Shown here: piece by piece, positions 1-5,670 of the stretch | Layout: each line of letters begins with the position of its first letter | Numbering within the stretch: position 1 is the stretch's first letter | Source of the DNA: Phycisphaerae bacterium | GTDB taxonomy: Bacteria; Planctomycetota; Phycisphaerae; UBA1845; Fen-1342 | Reading direction: 5' to 3' | Assembly: GCA_020058145.1 (NCBI GenBank) | Contig: JAGVEP010000069.1 | Location: 1 to 5,670, forward strand | Length of the DNA: 5,670 nucleotides | Notes under the pieces: generated by a model | What the model was told of the DNA's origin: nothing | What the model saw: the letters and a program-made list of their open reading frames with translations, nothing else | Databases searched by the model: none | Program-made: the position numbers and the translations under genes

Positions 1-1660
1 CCCGGGCAGCGCGCTCCGCGGGGTGGGCGAGGTAGTAGCGAATTTTGTTTTTCAACTCGGGGATCGAGCCAAAGGTATCGAGTTCCGTCGCCGGGTCGAA
101 CGCCACCGCCAGCGGGTAGGCTTCGGGGACGCGACCAACCAGCACGAAACCCCCGGCGGCGGTGGAGTCGTACAGCCGCGGGTGATGTACGGACCAGACG
201 TGCAAGTACAGACTGATGCGGGCGCGGTGAATGGCCGCGCGCAGCTCCGGCCCGTTCTCAATCGGCGGTCGCGCAAACCGCGTAACCGCAGGGACCATTT
301 CCCAATTGCGCCCGTAGACCCGCAGGTCGAAGTCCGTCAGAGCGGTCACGTACATCTCGCGCAGGAGCTCGTGGGCGATGCGGTAGCGGAAGTAGTACTT
401 CACCTCGCGCCAACGCCGCGCCTCCATCGCGCTGGCCAGGCCCATTTCGGCCATCGTGCGCGGCAAAAATTCGTCCAGATCGGGAATAATGAACGGCTCG
501 GTCGCGTCGCGCGTGAGCACCCACTCCCGCAGCCGCTCCCGGGCGTGCAACAGAATCTGCTGGCTCCCCGCATCGATGTTGTCGAAGCCGATCAGTTTCC
601 GGTATTGCTCGAAGGGAAAGTAGTTGCCCACGAAAAGCACGTCGCAGTCCGGCTCCGGCGGCGTTTCGGCCGGGTGGTACAGCCGCAGGTTTGTGCCGGA
701 GCTGATGTGCGTGACGTGTGCGGCTGGAACGCCGCTCGCGGCGGCCTCGTCTTTCCAGTCCTGAAACATGATCAGCAAACGGTCGTGGGGTTGGCGGTCG
801 CGGGCGTACGCGGGCGACGGCGCCAGGCAGTAATCCTGGTCCCACGAAATCACCGGCAGTCCGCGCGGCAGCGGCGTCAACGTCGTGCGGCCGTGACCGT
901 TGAGAAAGACCGCGTCGGGATCAAAGGCCTCGATCTTTCGCAGAATTTCGTAGCCCAGGGCGGGCGTCGAGCTGTACAGAAAATAGCGCGCGTCCACTCC
1001 GTTGGCCGTCAGGGCGTCGGCAATGTCGCGGGCGCAATACCGCATGTAGCAGGACGCGAGACCCGCGACCGCGAGGACGCGCAGCGGGCGCTGGCCGGCG
1101 CGAAGTACGTCCCCCGGCGGGGGTCGGCCGGCATAGCGTTGTTCCAGATGTTCCAACACCTGCTCTTGGTAGCTCCCGATTGCTGCGACCAGCTCGGTGC
1201 TGCACTGTTCCGCGAGTGCGGTTGCCGGTCCGTCCGGCACGACGCCTTGCCCGAGCGGCCAAGGCCAGTCGCGTGGCGGATTGGCTTCGCAGAATTGCTG
1301 TAGGTGGCGCGCCTGGCTGAGGGGCAGCATGAGCCAGGGTTGCCAGCGGTCGTCGGCCAGGCAGGTGGGAAAGTCGAGGTCAGAGAGGAACTGCAAAAGC
1401 TGCGCCGGTGCGTGGAACATCTGCACGAGCCGCCGGTGTGCGGGCAGGCGCCGCAACCGCCGCAGAACAAATCGACCGTTGGGGGCGTAGAGCACGTAAT
1501 CCGTGCGCCCCGCGCGGAATTCGACCGGCGCAGGGGTTACCGGCGTTGGTGGCATTAGCCGCCCCGCAGTCTGGAGGTGTCGGTGGAGGTCGAACAGCAG
1601 CGCGGGGTGACGCTGAGCGAGTGCCGCCACGTTGGCATCGGTGCTGCGGGTGGTTTCCAC
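1..1660 (-). CDS. CgeB-like GT-B glycosyltransferase, 3' end cut by the window edge
   Basis: Probably a cytoplasmic glycosyltransferase moving a sugar from a nucleotide-sugar donor to an unknown acceptor. 553 codons are open to the left edge with no stop. An in-frame TAA at 1669-1667 bounds the frame; the first start after it is GTG at 1660, with no clear SD. An ATG at 1555 is an alternative start, but the 35 residues between (DANVAALAQRHPALLFDLHRHL) look like a genuine helical N-terminus, so I keep GTG. About residues 1-185 are an alpha-rich N-terminal region. A first Rossmann-like domain begins near 191 (RPLRVLAVAGLASCYMRY) and includes FDPDAVFLNGHGR and LPVISWDQDY. A second begins near 339 (CDVLFVGNYFPFEQYRK). 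The C-terminal signature is at 492-508 (HHPRLYDSTAAGGFVLV), matching the Glyco_trans_1_2 / spore maturation protein CgeB type. Where that family usually has Glu in 'R-x-[FY]-E', this protein has Asp498. It follows the membrane HEAT gene by 104 bp. Family call fairly sure; substrate unknown. Confidence 0.87.
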   Translation of the reverse strand, partial: METTRSTDANVAALAQRHPALLFDLHRHLQTAGRLMPPTPVTPAPVEFRAGRTDYVLYAPNGRFVLRRLRRLPAHRRLVQMFHAPAQLLQFLSDLDFPTCLADDRWQPWLMLPLSQARHLQQFCEANPPRDWPWPLGQGVVPDGPATALAEQCSTELVAAIGSYQEQVLEHLEQRYAGRPPPGDVLRAGQRPLRVLAVAGLASCYMRYCARDIADALTANGVDARYFLYSSTPALGYEILRKIEAFDPDAVFLNGHGRTTLTPLPRGLPVISWDQDYCLAPSPAYARDRQPHDRLLIMFQDWKDEAAASGVPAAHVTHISSGTNLRLYHPAETPPEPDCDVLFVGNYFPFEQYRKLIGFDNIDAGSQQILLHARERLREWVLTRDATEPFIIPDLDEFLPRTMAEMGLASAMEARRWREVKYYFRYRIAHELLREMYVTALTDFDLRVYGRNWEMVPAVTRFARPPIENGPELRAAIHRARISLYLHVWSVHHPRLYDSTAAGGFVLVGRVPEAYPLAVAFDPATELDTFGSIPELKNKIRYYLAHPAERAAR

Positions 1661-1689
1661 TGAACGTTACCGGACGCGGTGATGGTCGA

Positions 1690-1712
1690 TATCCGGTATC
1701 CCCTATCGGATA
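1690..1712. repeat. Imperfect palindrome upstream of the glycosyltransferase gene
   Basis: Two 9-bp arms, TATCCGGTA (1690-1698) and TATCGGATA (1704-1712), are inverted copies with one mismatch around a 5-bp centre. The element sits in the 104-bp gap between the membrane HEAT gene (stop at 1765) and the GTG start at 1660, 30 bp upstream of that start on the minus strand. It could be an operator, a weak RNA hairpin or chance. No convincing -35/-10 pair and no T-tract terminator is visible in the gap. Confidence 0.35.
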
Positions 1713-1764
1713 ATTGACGCCGACGCGTGGAGCGGCGGCTGCGTCGTGAGCACGATACCGTGAA

Positions 1765-2589
1765 TCAGGGAATGCCGAGCAGGTGGATGAGCCGCGCGCG
1801 GGTGCTGTTCAGGCGGCCGATCTCGCGACGAACCGGGGTGGCGCGGGCGAGGTGCTGGCCGGCAGCGCTGGCGAGAGCCTGGAGGTCGAGATCTGCACAG
1901 CGGCGGCGGACTTCGGCAACCAATTCGGGCGGCCAAGGGTCGCCCTCGCCCACGCGGGCGTCGAGCGGCCAGCGGCCAACGGCTTCGAGGAGCGGGGCCA
2001 GGCCGCGAAACAACGACAGCGAGGCAAACCGGCGTTCGGCGTCGGTCCCGTCCTCCGCGGCCCGCAGCAGGTCCACGACGCCACGCGTGTCGCCTAATTC
2101 CAGCCAGGCGGCGGCGCGCCCGACCGGATCCCAACCCTCGTCGACGAGCCGCAACCGGTCGCCCACTTGTTGGAACCGGCCGATATCGAGCCGCGCTGCG
2201 GCCAGCCAGGCGGCCTGCCGCACGAACGGACCGGCGTCGCTTTCGACGAGGCGCACCGCAATACCGAAATGCTGCGCGGTCCCCACCTGGCCGAGCGCGT
2301 AAATATAGCTCTCGCGTACGCCTGCGTCCGGCTCGCGGTTGTTCGTGAGGCTATCGACGATGACGTTCAGAGCCTGCGGGGCCTCGCCGCGCGCTGCGCA
2401 CCAGGCGCCGCGCTTGCGTGCTTCGGGATCGTGTGAATCCAGCAACCTCCGGGCGTCGCGGTCGTCACGCTCGCGAAACGCGGGCCAAGAGAGCCAGGCG
2501 CTTGCGAATGTGAGAACGGTCAGGCCACCAAGCAGCCAGGCAGCACGGTGTCTTGCGGCGGGCCGTGGATTCGCCGGGGTCGAGTTCAT
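1765..2589 (-). CDS. Membrane-anchored HEAT-repeat protein
   Basis: A 274-residue protein of unknown specific function, probably a protein-protein interaction scaffold. Residues 1-15 are basic (RPAARHR); one hydrophobic segment follows at about 16-38 (WLLGGLTVLTFASAWLSW), then an acidic/basic stretch. By the positive-inside rule the N-terminus is cytoplasmic and the rest faces the periplasm or outside. From about 45 to 215 it shows degenerate HEAT/armadillo helix pairs, for example VRESYIYALGQVGTAQHFGIAV and PFVRQAAWLAAARLDIGRFQ. The C-terminus is helical and Arg-rich (RARLIHLLGIP). Start ATG at 2589 has no visible SD. The gene lies 27 bp after the upstream lipoprotein gene and in the same frame as it, so reinitiation or coupling is likely. 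The segment could be an uncleaved signal anchor or a cleaved signal peptide; I favour the anchor because no clear cleavage site follows. HEAT assignment rests on helix patterning by eye. Confidence 0.85.
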   Translation of the reverse strand: MNSTPANPRPAARHRAAWLLGGLTVLTFASAWLSWPAFRERDDRDARRLLDSHDPEARKRGAWCAARGEAPQALNVIVDSLTNNREPDAGVRESYIYALGQVGTAQHFGIAVRLVESDAGPFVRQAAWLAAARLDIGRFQQVGDRLRLVDEGWDPVGRAAAWLELGDTRGVVDLLRAAEDGTDAERRFASLSLFRGLAPLLEAVGRWPLDARVGEGDPWPPELVAEVRRRCADLDLQALASAAGQHLARATPVRREIGRLNSTRARLIHLLGIP

Positions 2590-2616
2590 ACTTATGTCGA
2601 AAAGCGTTGCCAGGCG

Positions 2617-3327
2617 TTACGGCCGCGGCACGGCGGTGCGCGTCGCGGTCACCTGCGCGGTCATGGTTCCACTCTTGAAGCCACTCACGGAGTTGGTGGA
2701 CGCGGTCTTGGTCAGTTCGATCGCCAGAGCCAGGTTTGTGCCGTGTACGAAGCTGCTCAGGTCACTCGCGGTAAACGTATGAGTGCCCGAATCGCCGAAC
2801 GGACCGAAGGTCTTGGCGACCGGCGAGCCGAACACGGTCTGCGACAGTTCGATCGTGACCTGGTGCTGCTCGTCGGGGTTGGACCAAAGCAGCGTGAAGC
2901 CGGAGAGCGAAACCGTGCCGTTGTCGGTCGGCGCGGTGACCTCAAAATCCGTTGGGCCGTCGAGCACCGTGCTCTGAACGCCGATGGTCGGCTCGTGGAC
3001 GCGCAGCGTGTACTGCGCCGCGGGGGCCACCAGCGCGGTGTAGCGGCCGGTGCTGTTGGGGCCGGCCAAAGCCACGTCGTTGACCTCGACCGCCTGGTCG
3101 CCGCGCAGTGTGACCGTGCGATTGCGACTGTCTTTGATGGTCGCACTCACGCTGGCGTTGGGGTCGCCGACCGGGTGCGTGATCGTGATCGCCGCGACAG
3201 CCTGGTCGAGCGTGGTCTGCGTTGTGCCGGATCCGCCGTCATCGCCACCAGGATCGATGGTGATTGAGCAACTGCCGCCCATCGTCAGGACGAGCAGGGT
3301 GAGCGCTAAAAGCGTGCGTTTGAGCAT
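2617..3327 (-). CDS. Small predicted lipoprotein with beta-rich, Ig-like domains
   Basis: A 236-residue exported protein that I do not recognise as a named family. Residues 1-19 form a signal peptide (MLKRTLLALTLLVLTM) ending in GGSC. Cys20 is the only cysteine in the protein, supporting lipidation, although Gly at -3 makes the lipobox weak; Ser at +2 suits outer-membrane sorting. A Gly/Asp-rich linker (DPGGDDGGSG, 25-34) follows. About residues 44-115 alternate as beta strands (ASVSATIKDSRNRTVTL, GRYTALVAPAAQYTLRV). About 125-231 form a second beta-rich unit (VSLSGFTLLWSNPDEQHQVT, then an acidic helix-like DLSSFVHGTNLALAIEL). The composition suggests tandem Ig or jelly-roll folds with an adhesive or structural role, not an enzyme. 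ATG at 3327 has AGGAGA at 3340-3335, seven bases upstream. The gene follows the four-domain lipoprotein by 40 bp and is probably cotranscribed. Confidence 0.87.
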   Translation of the reverse strand: MLKRTLLALTLLVLTMGGSCSITIDPGGDDGGSGTTQTTLDQAVAAITITHPVGDPNASVSATIKDSRNRTVTLRGDQAVEVNDVALAGPNSTGRYTALVAPAAQYTLRVHEPTIGVQSTVLDGPTDFEVTAPTDNGTVSLSGFTLLWSNPDEQHQVTIELSQTVFGSPVAKTFGPFGDSGTHTFTASDLSSFVHGTNLALAIELTKTASTNSVSGFKSGTMTAQVTATRTAVPRP

Positions 3328-3367
3328 GGCTGGGTCTCCTGTGCGGCACCGGCCAGCGGCCGGAGGT

Positions 3368-4546
3368 CTAGGGCGTCACCGTGAGCGTGAACTCCCGTTC
3401 CGACTGCGACGCCGGCGAGTCACTGTCGGACACGCGCAGCTTGAACGTCTGAGTCGTCGCGCCCGTCGCGGGCGTACCGGAAATCACGCCGGTCGTCGCG
3501 TCCAATTGCAGCCCCGCCGGGAGCTGTCCGGAACTGACCGCCCAGGCGTACGGCGGCAGGCCGCCGGCGGCGGTGAGCGCCTCGTCGTAGGCGGTTCCCG
3601 CGGCGGCTGGGTCGAGGGTCGTCGTCACGACGCTGACCGGCACGACAATCTTGTATTCGCGCGCGTCGGTCGACGCCGGCGAGTCGTCGTCGGTCACCGT
3701 CACCGCAAACGTCTGCGTCGTCGCCCGCTGCCCCGGCGTGCCGGAAATCACGCCCGTGCTGCGGTTCAACCGCAACTGACCGCTGTCCAACGAGCTACCG
3801 GGCAGCACGCCGGTGGTGACCGCCCAGGTGTACGGCTCCAGGCCGCCGTCGGCCTCCACTCGGACGCTGTATTTCTGACCGATAGGCGCGTCGGCGAGCG
3901 GCGGCGCGGTCGTGATGGCGACGCCGACGGGACTGATGACCAGCGTGGCGGTGGCGGTCACGGTTTGTTGCGGACTGCCGCTGTCGGCGACCGTCAACTC
4001 AACGCGCAGGCCGGAATGCTGCGCCTGGGGCGTGCCGACGACGCAATAGCTGTTGGGGTCGAAATCCAGCCCGGCCGGCAGACCGACGATTCCGAGCGTA
4101 TACGGCCGCACGCCGCCCGTGATCATCGCGGGCGTGGACGCATAGGGTTCATTGACCCGCGCGTGCTCGAGCTTGAACGTCACGGCGAGCTTCTCGATGA
4201 CGACGAGCGCATATGTCTTGGACGCCGACCGCGCGAAGAGGCTCGTTTCCGTCGCGCGGACCGTGAAGCCGAATGTGCCGGCCGCGGTCGGGCGACCGGA
4301 AATCACGCCCGAGTCTTCGGCCAGCGAGAGGCCGGGCGGCAGCACCCCTTCGCCGACTTGCCACCGGAAATCTCCCCCCTTCACGTCCGTGTTTAGCTCT
4401 ACGCGGTAAGACGTTCCCCAGATCGTGTTCGCCAGCGTGTCGGGCGTGATGGTGATGGATTGGTCACCTGTGATGTGCAACGTGCAGGCCGGAACGAGCG
4501 TGCCGAGCGTGCCAAGTATCGTGGCCACAAGGTACTTATGTGCCAT
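3368..4546 (-). CDS. Predicted lipoprotein with four tandem putative-Ig (He_PIG) domains
   Basis: A 392-residue exported protein, probably a surface adhesin or structural component of the envelope. The signal peptide (MAHKYLVATILGTLGT) ends in LVPAC, giving a lipid-acceptor Cys21; Pro at -2 is unusual for a lipobox. Four domains of the cadherin-like He_PIG type follow at about 30-117, 118-207, 208-305 and 306-392. The core pattern is GG-x-x-PY-x-W-x-V, LP-x-GL-x-L and TGVISG-TP, then TF-x-x-V-x-D and SP. Domain 2 is divergent: it lacks the Trp and has SYCVVGTP, with Cys168 the only other cysteine. Domains 3 and 4 are the most alike. The family is known from bacterial surface proteins that mediate adhesion; no catalytic motif is visible. 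A TTG directly before the ATG could extend it by one residue, but SD spacing favours the ATG. The protein stops right after domain 4, with no visible C-terminal sorting or secretion signal. Confidence 0.92.
   Translation of the reverse strand: MAHKYLVATILGTLGTLVPACTLHITGDQSITITPDTLANTIWGTSYRVELNTDVKGGDFRWQVGEGVLPPGLSLAEDSGVISGRPTAAGTFGFTVRATETSLFARSASKTYALVVIEKLAVTFKLEHARVNEPYASTPAMITGGVRPYTLGIVGLPAGLDFDPNSYCVVGTPQAQHSGLRVELTVADSGSPQQTVTATATLVISPVGVAITTAPPLADAPIGQKYSVRVEADGGLEPYTWAVTTGVLPGSSLDSGQLRLNRSTGVISGTPGQRATTQTFAVTVTDDDSPASTDAREYKIVVPVSVVTTTLDPAAAGTAYDEALTAAGGLPPYAWAVSSGQLPAGLQLDATTGVISGTPATGATTQTFKLRVSDSDSPASQSEREFTLTVTP
3371..4459 (-). repeat. Tandem coding repeats (He_PIG domains 1-4)
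   Basis: The four domain units of about 90 codons retain DNA-level identity at conserved motifs. The 14-mer ccggaaatcacgcc (plus-strand reading; it encodes the VISG turn on the minus strand) occurs exactly at 3477-3490, 3741-3754 and 4296-4309, that is in domains 4, 3 and 1 but not 2. The 15-mer cgacgccggcgagtc (encoding the DSPAS region) occurs exactly at 3407-3421 and 3671-3685, 264 bp apart, in domains 4 and 3. This points to a more recent duplication of domains 3 and 4, though shared codon bias contributes. Confidence 0.75.
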
Positions 4547-4553
4547 CAACGGG

Positions 4554-4560
4554 CCTCCTC
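4554..4560 (-). promoter_or_regulatory. Strong Shine-Dalgarno that fixes the lipoprotein start
   Basis: GAGGAGG on the minus strand is seven bases from ATG 4546 but only four from the adjacent upstream TTG 4549. The spacing favours the ATG. It is the strongest ribosome binding site in the window; the downstream membrane HEAT and glycosyltransferase genes have none comparable. Confidence 0.75.
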
Positions 4561-4655
4561 AGTCTCCGCCAGGCCCCGTGGACCGCTGCACCGCGCGCGA
4601 CCCTCTCCACGACCTCAGACACCACCCAGTCGGCGGAGTTTGGCCACGCCACAAT

Positions 4656-4661
4656 ATATTA
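4656..4661 (-). promoter_or_regulatory. Possible -10 element for the lipoprotein operon
   Basis: Minus-strand TAATAT inside the only AT-rich block of the intergenic region (4651-4662). It lies about 110 bp upstream of the lipoprotein ATG and just after the hairpin that ends the HEAT gene, where a new transcript would be expected to begin. A -35 at normal spacing is poor (TGGGAA, three of six matches). The intervening 5' leader shows no riboswitch that I recognise. Confidence 0.3.
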
Positions 4662-4690
4662 TGCCGGGATCGGCACGGTTCCCAGGAGTC

Positions 4691-4715
4691 CGTGGCGGGC
4701 AGCGCCCGCCCTACG
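4691..4715 (-). terminator. GC-rich hairpin overlapping the HEAT gene stop codon
   Basis: A perfect 7-bp stem, GGCGGGC (4694-4700) and GCCCGCC (4704-4710), closes a 3-base loop. CGT (4691-4693) and ACG (4713-4715) extend it to 10 bp, leaving a two-base bulge at 4711-4712. The TAG stop (4713-4711) of the HEAT gene lies inside the extended stem. There is no T-tract after it on the minus strand, so it is not a classic intrinsic terminator. It may act as a 3'-end stabiliser, or be one copy of a dispersed palindromic repeat. Confidence 0.5.
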
Positions 4716-5670
4716 GCGGCGTGGCTTCGAACTTGAGCCCCGGCAGCGGGTCGCCGTCCGGCGTCAGCACCGCGCAGGAAAACGCCCAGTCGCCGCCCGC
4801 TTGCACGATCTTCAGCAAGAGCGGATTCCACCCCGCGCGGAGCGTAACGGCAATTTTGTCTTCCAGCGGCTTGTGTGCGCGGATCGCATTGAACTCGTGT
4901 ACGAGCTGTCCGTTGAACCAGACGCGCACGCCGTCGTCACTGCCGATCGCCAGCCGCGCCTCCTGCTGCGTTTCTGACCATACGGCGGCGTGGACGTAGA
5001 CGCAGCGATTACTCCCGGTGTCGAGCTTGGTGAGGTCAAACGTCCACGGCTCGCGGGGCGTGGTGATTTTGAGTGGCTGCCACGCCAGTTTCTCGCGGCC
5101 CAGCAGCTCGGGCGGGTAGGCAAACGCAAAGACCTCGCCGAATTCCTTGCCTTCCTCCGAAAATGGACCGGCGTAGACCCACGTCATCACGGCGCTTTCC
5201 GCCTCGCGGATGTGGGCGAGCACGCGCTCGGCACGCTGGCGATTGTCCGTGTCCTGCGTCGTGTCGAGGATGCGCTGCGCAATCGCGCGCGCGGGTTCGC
5301 GGTGCTGCGGACCGACCAGGTACGCGATCCGCGCCGCGCTGACCTCGGCCTCGGCCCGCAGTTCTTCCTGGTCCAGGTACGCCGCGGCGTAATTCAGTGC
5401 TTCAAGACAACCCACCTCCGCCAGCCCGGACAGGACCGCCTTTTTCTCCTCCGGACGTTCCGCCAGCGACATGGCGGTCTTGAACAACTCGAACGTCGCC
5501 AGCGGCTCACGCTCGTTCGGCAAGCCGAGCATGCGGATGTATGCCTGCAAGGCGAGTACGCGGTGTGCCTTGCCGTCGGCGTGCTGCGCAATGTCCAGTA
5601 CGTCGTTCAGCGCGTCGGCGGTGGGCCAACCGGCCAAAGCCCGGACGGTGGCGTCAAGGAGGCCGGCGTC
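4711..5670 (-). CDS. HEAT-repeat protein with C-terminal carbohydrate-binding-like beta-domain, 5' end cut by the window edge
   Basis: The last 319 residues of a longer protein; the frame is open to the right edge and the first visible residues (DAGLLDATVRALAGWPTAD) continue a helical repeat. A TTG at 5637 is an internal Leu codon, not a start. Visible residues 1 to about 155 are HEAT/armadillo helices, including AHRVLALQAYIRMLGLP, a phrase typical of large planctomycete HEAT proteins. From about 160 (VMTWVYAGPFSEEGKEF) to the end is a beta-sandwich, with ARLAIGSDDGVRVWFNGQLV at about 238-257 and LRAGWNPLLLKIVQAGGDWAF near 277-296. This resembles the sugar- or ligand-binding jelly-rolls appended to planctomycete glycoside hydrolases and cytochrome-like proteins. 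The protein may bind polysaccharide or scaffold an extracytoplasmic complex. Any catalytic domain would lie upstream, outside the window. It is followed by a hairpin and a 164-bp gap, so probably ends its own transcription unit. Confidence 0.88.
   Translation of the reverse strand, partial: DAGLLDATVRALAGWPTADALNDVLDIAQHADGKAHRVLALQAYIRMLGLPNEREPLATFELFKTAMSLAERPEEKKAVLSGLAEVGCLEALNYAAAYLDQEELRAEAEVSAARIAYLVGPQHREPARAIAQRILDTTQDTDNRQRAERVLAHIREAESAVMTWVYAGPFSEEGKEFGEVFAFAYPPELLGREKLAWQPLKITTPREPWTFDLTKLDTGSNRCVYVHAAVWSETQQEARLAIGSDDGVRVWFNGQLVHEFNAIRAHKPLEDKIAVTLRAGWNPLLLKIVQAGGDWAFSCAVLTPDGDPLPGLKFEATPP

Noticed and set aside
41..54. T-rich run resembling a terminator tail
   Set aside because: It lies within the glycosyltransferase coding sequence (encoding ELKNKI) and no GC hairpin adjoins it in the right orientation.
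23..1303. Plus-strand open frame of 426 codons
   Set aside because: It is codon-aligned antisense to the glycosyltransferase. Its product is Arg/His/Val-rich with no recognisable domain, while the opposite strand gives a coherent enzyme.
1009..1470. Minus-strand open frame of 153 codons
   Set aside because: It is an out-of-frame shadow inside the glycosyltransferase, rich in Ser/Arg/Cys, with no domain.
1727..2302. Plus-strand open frame of 191 codons opposite the membrane HEAT gene
   Set aside because: Its Arg/Ser-rich composition is typical of antisense frames in GC-rich DNA; the minus-strand protein has a clear membrane segment and HEAT pattern.
3050..4396. Plus-strand open frame of 448 codons
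   Set aside because: It is mostly codon-aligned antisense to the four-domain lipoprotein, crosses the gap between two real genes, and encodes a low-complexity Arg/Gly-rich product.
3371..4459. Regularly spaced short repeats, considered as a CRISPR array
   Set aside because: The repeats are about 260-290 bp or more apart, in frame, and encode conserved domain motifs; they are coding duplications.
4460..4999. Plus-strand open frame spanning the intergenic gap
   Set aside because: It covers the end of one real gene, the promoter gap and the start of another; no SD or domain. The gap's signals point to the minus strand.

Overview
The window is GC-rich, apparently chromosomal bacterial DNA. All five supportable genes lie on the minus strand, so in transcription order the window reads from its right end to its left. 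The organism is most likely a planctomycete (Planctomycetota) or a close PVC relative. The signs are a HEAT-repeat protein ending in a lectin-like 'GSDDGVRVWFNG' beta-domain, small lipoproteins with Ig-like domains, and a second HEAT protein carrying a membrane anchor. This taxonomic call is inference from family resemblance; the window has no rRNA or other marker gene.

Layout in transcription order: (1) 5670-4711, the 3' part of a HEAT-repeat protein with a C-terminal beta-sandwich domain, cut by the right edge. Its stop codon lies in a GC-rich hairpin. (2) 4710-4547, a 164-bp gap with the hairpin, the window's only AT-rich promoter-like block, and a strong Shine-Dalgarno (SD) site. (3) 4546-3368, a predicted lipoprotein built of four tandem putative-Ig (He_PIG-type) domains. 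(4) 3327-2617, a second small predicted lipoprotein with a beta-rich, Ig-like composition, 40 bp downstream. (5) 2589-1765, a membrane-anchored HEAT-repeat protein, 27 bp downstream, in the same reading frame as gene 4 and without a visible SD. (6) 1764-1661, a 104-bp gap with an imperfect palindrome. (7) 1660-1, a large CgeB-like GT-B glycosyltransferase that runs off the left edge without a stop.

The glycosyltransferase is easy to miss because it has no stop in the window, and a long codon-aligned open frame on the plus strand (23-1303) mimics a gene there. Its protein sequence, translated by eye across 553 codons without interruption, is clearly the real one.

Genes 3 to 5, and perhaps 7, look like one transcription unit for the cell envelope: two lipoproteins with adhesion-type or structural beta-domains, a membrane-tethered HEAT scaffold that probably faces outward, and a glycosyltransferase. 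A surface-structure or surface-glycosylation role is a reasonable guess but unproven. I see no CRISPR array, tRNA, rRNA, insertion sequence, phage gene, toxin-antitoxin pair or defence system.
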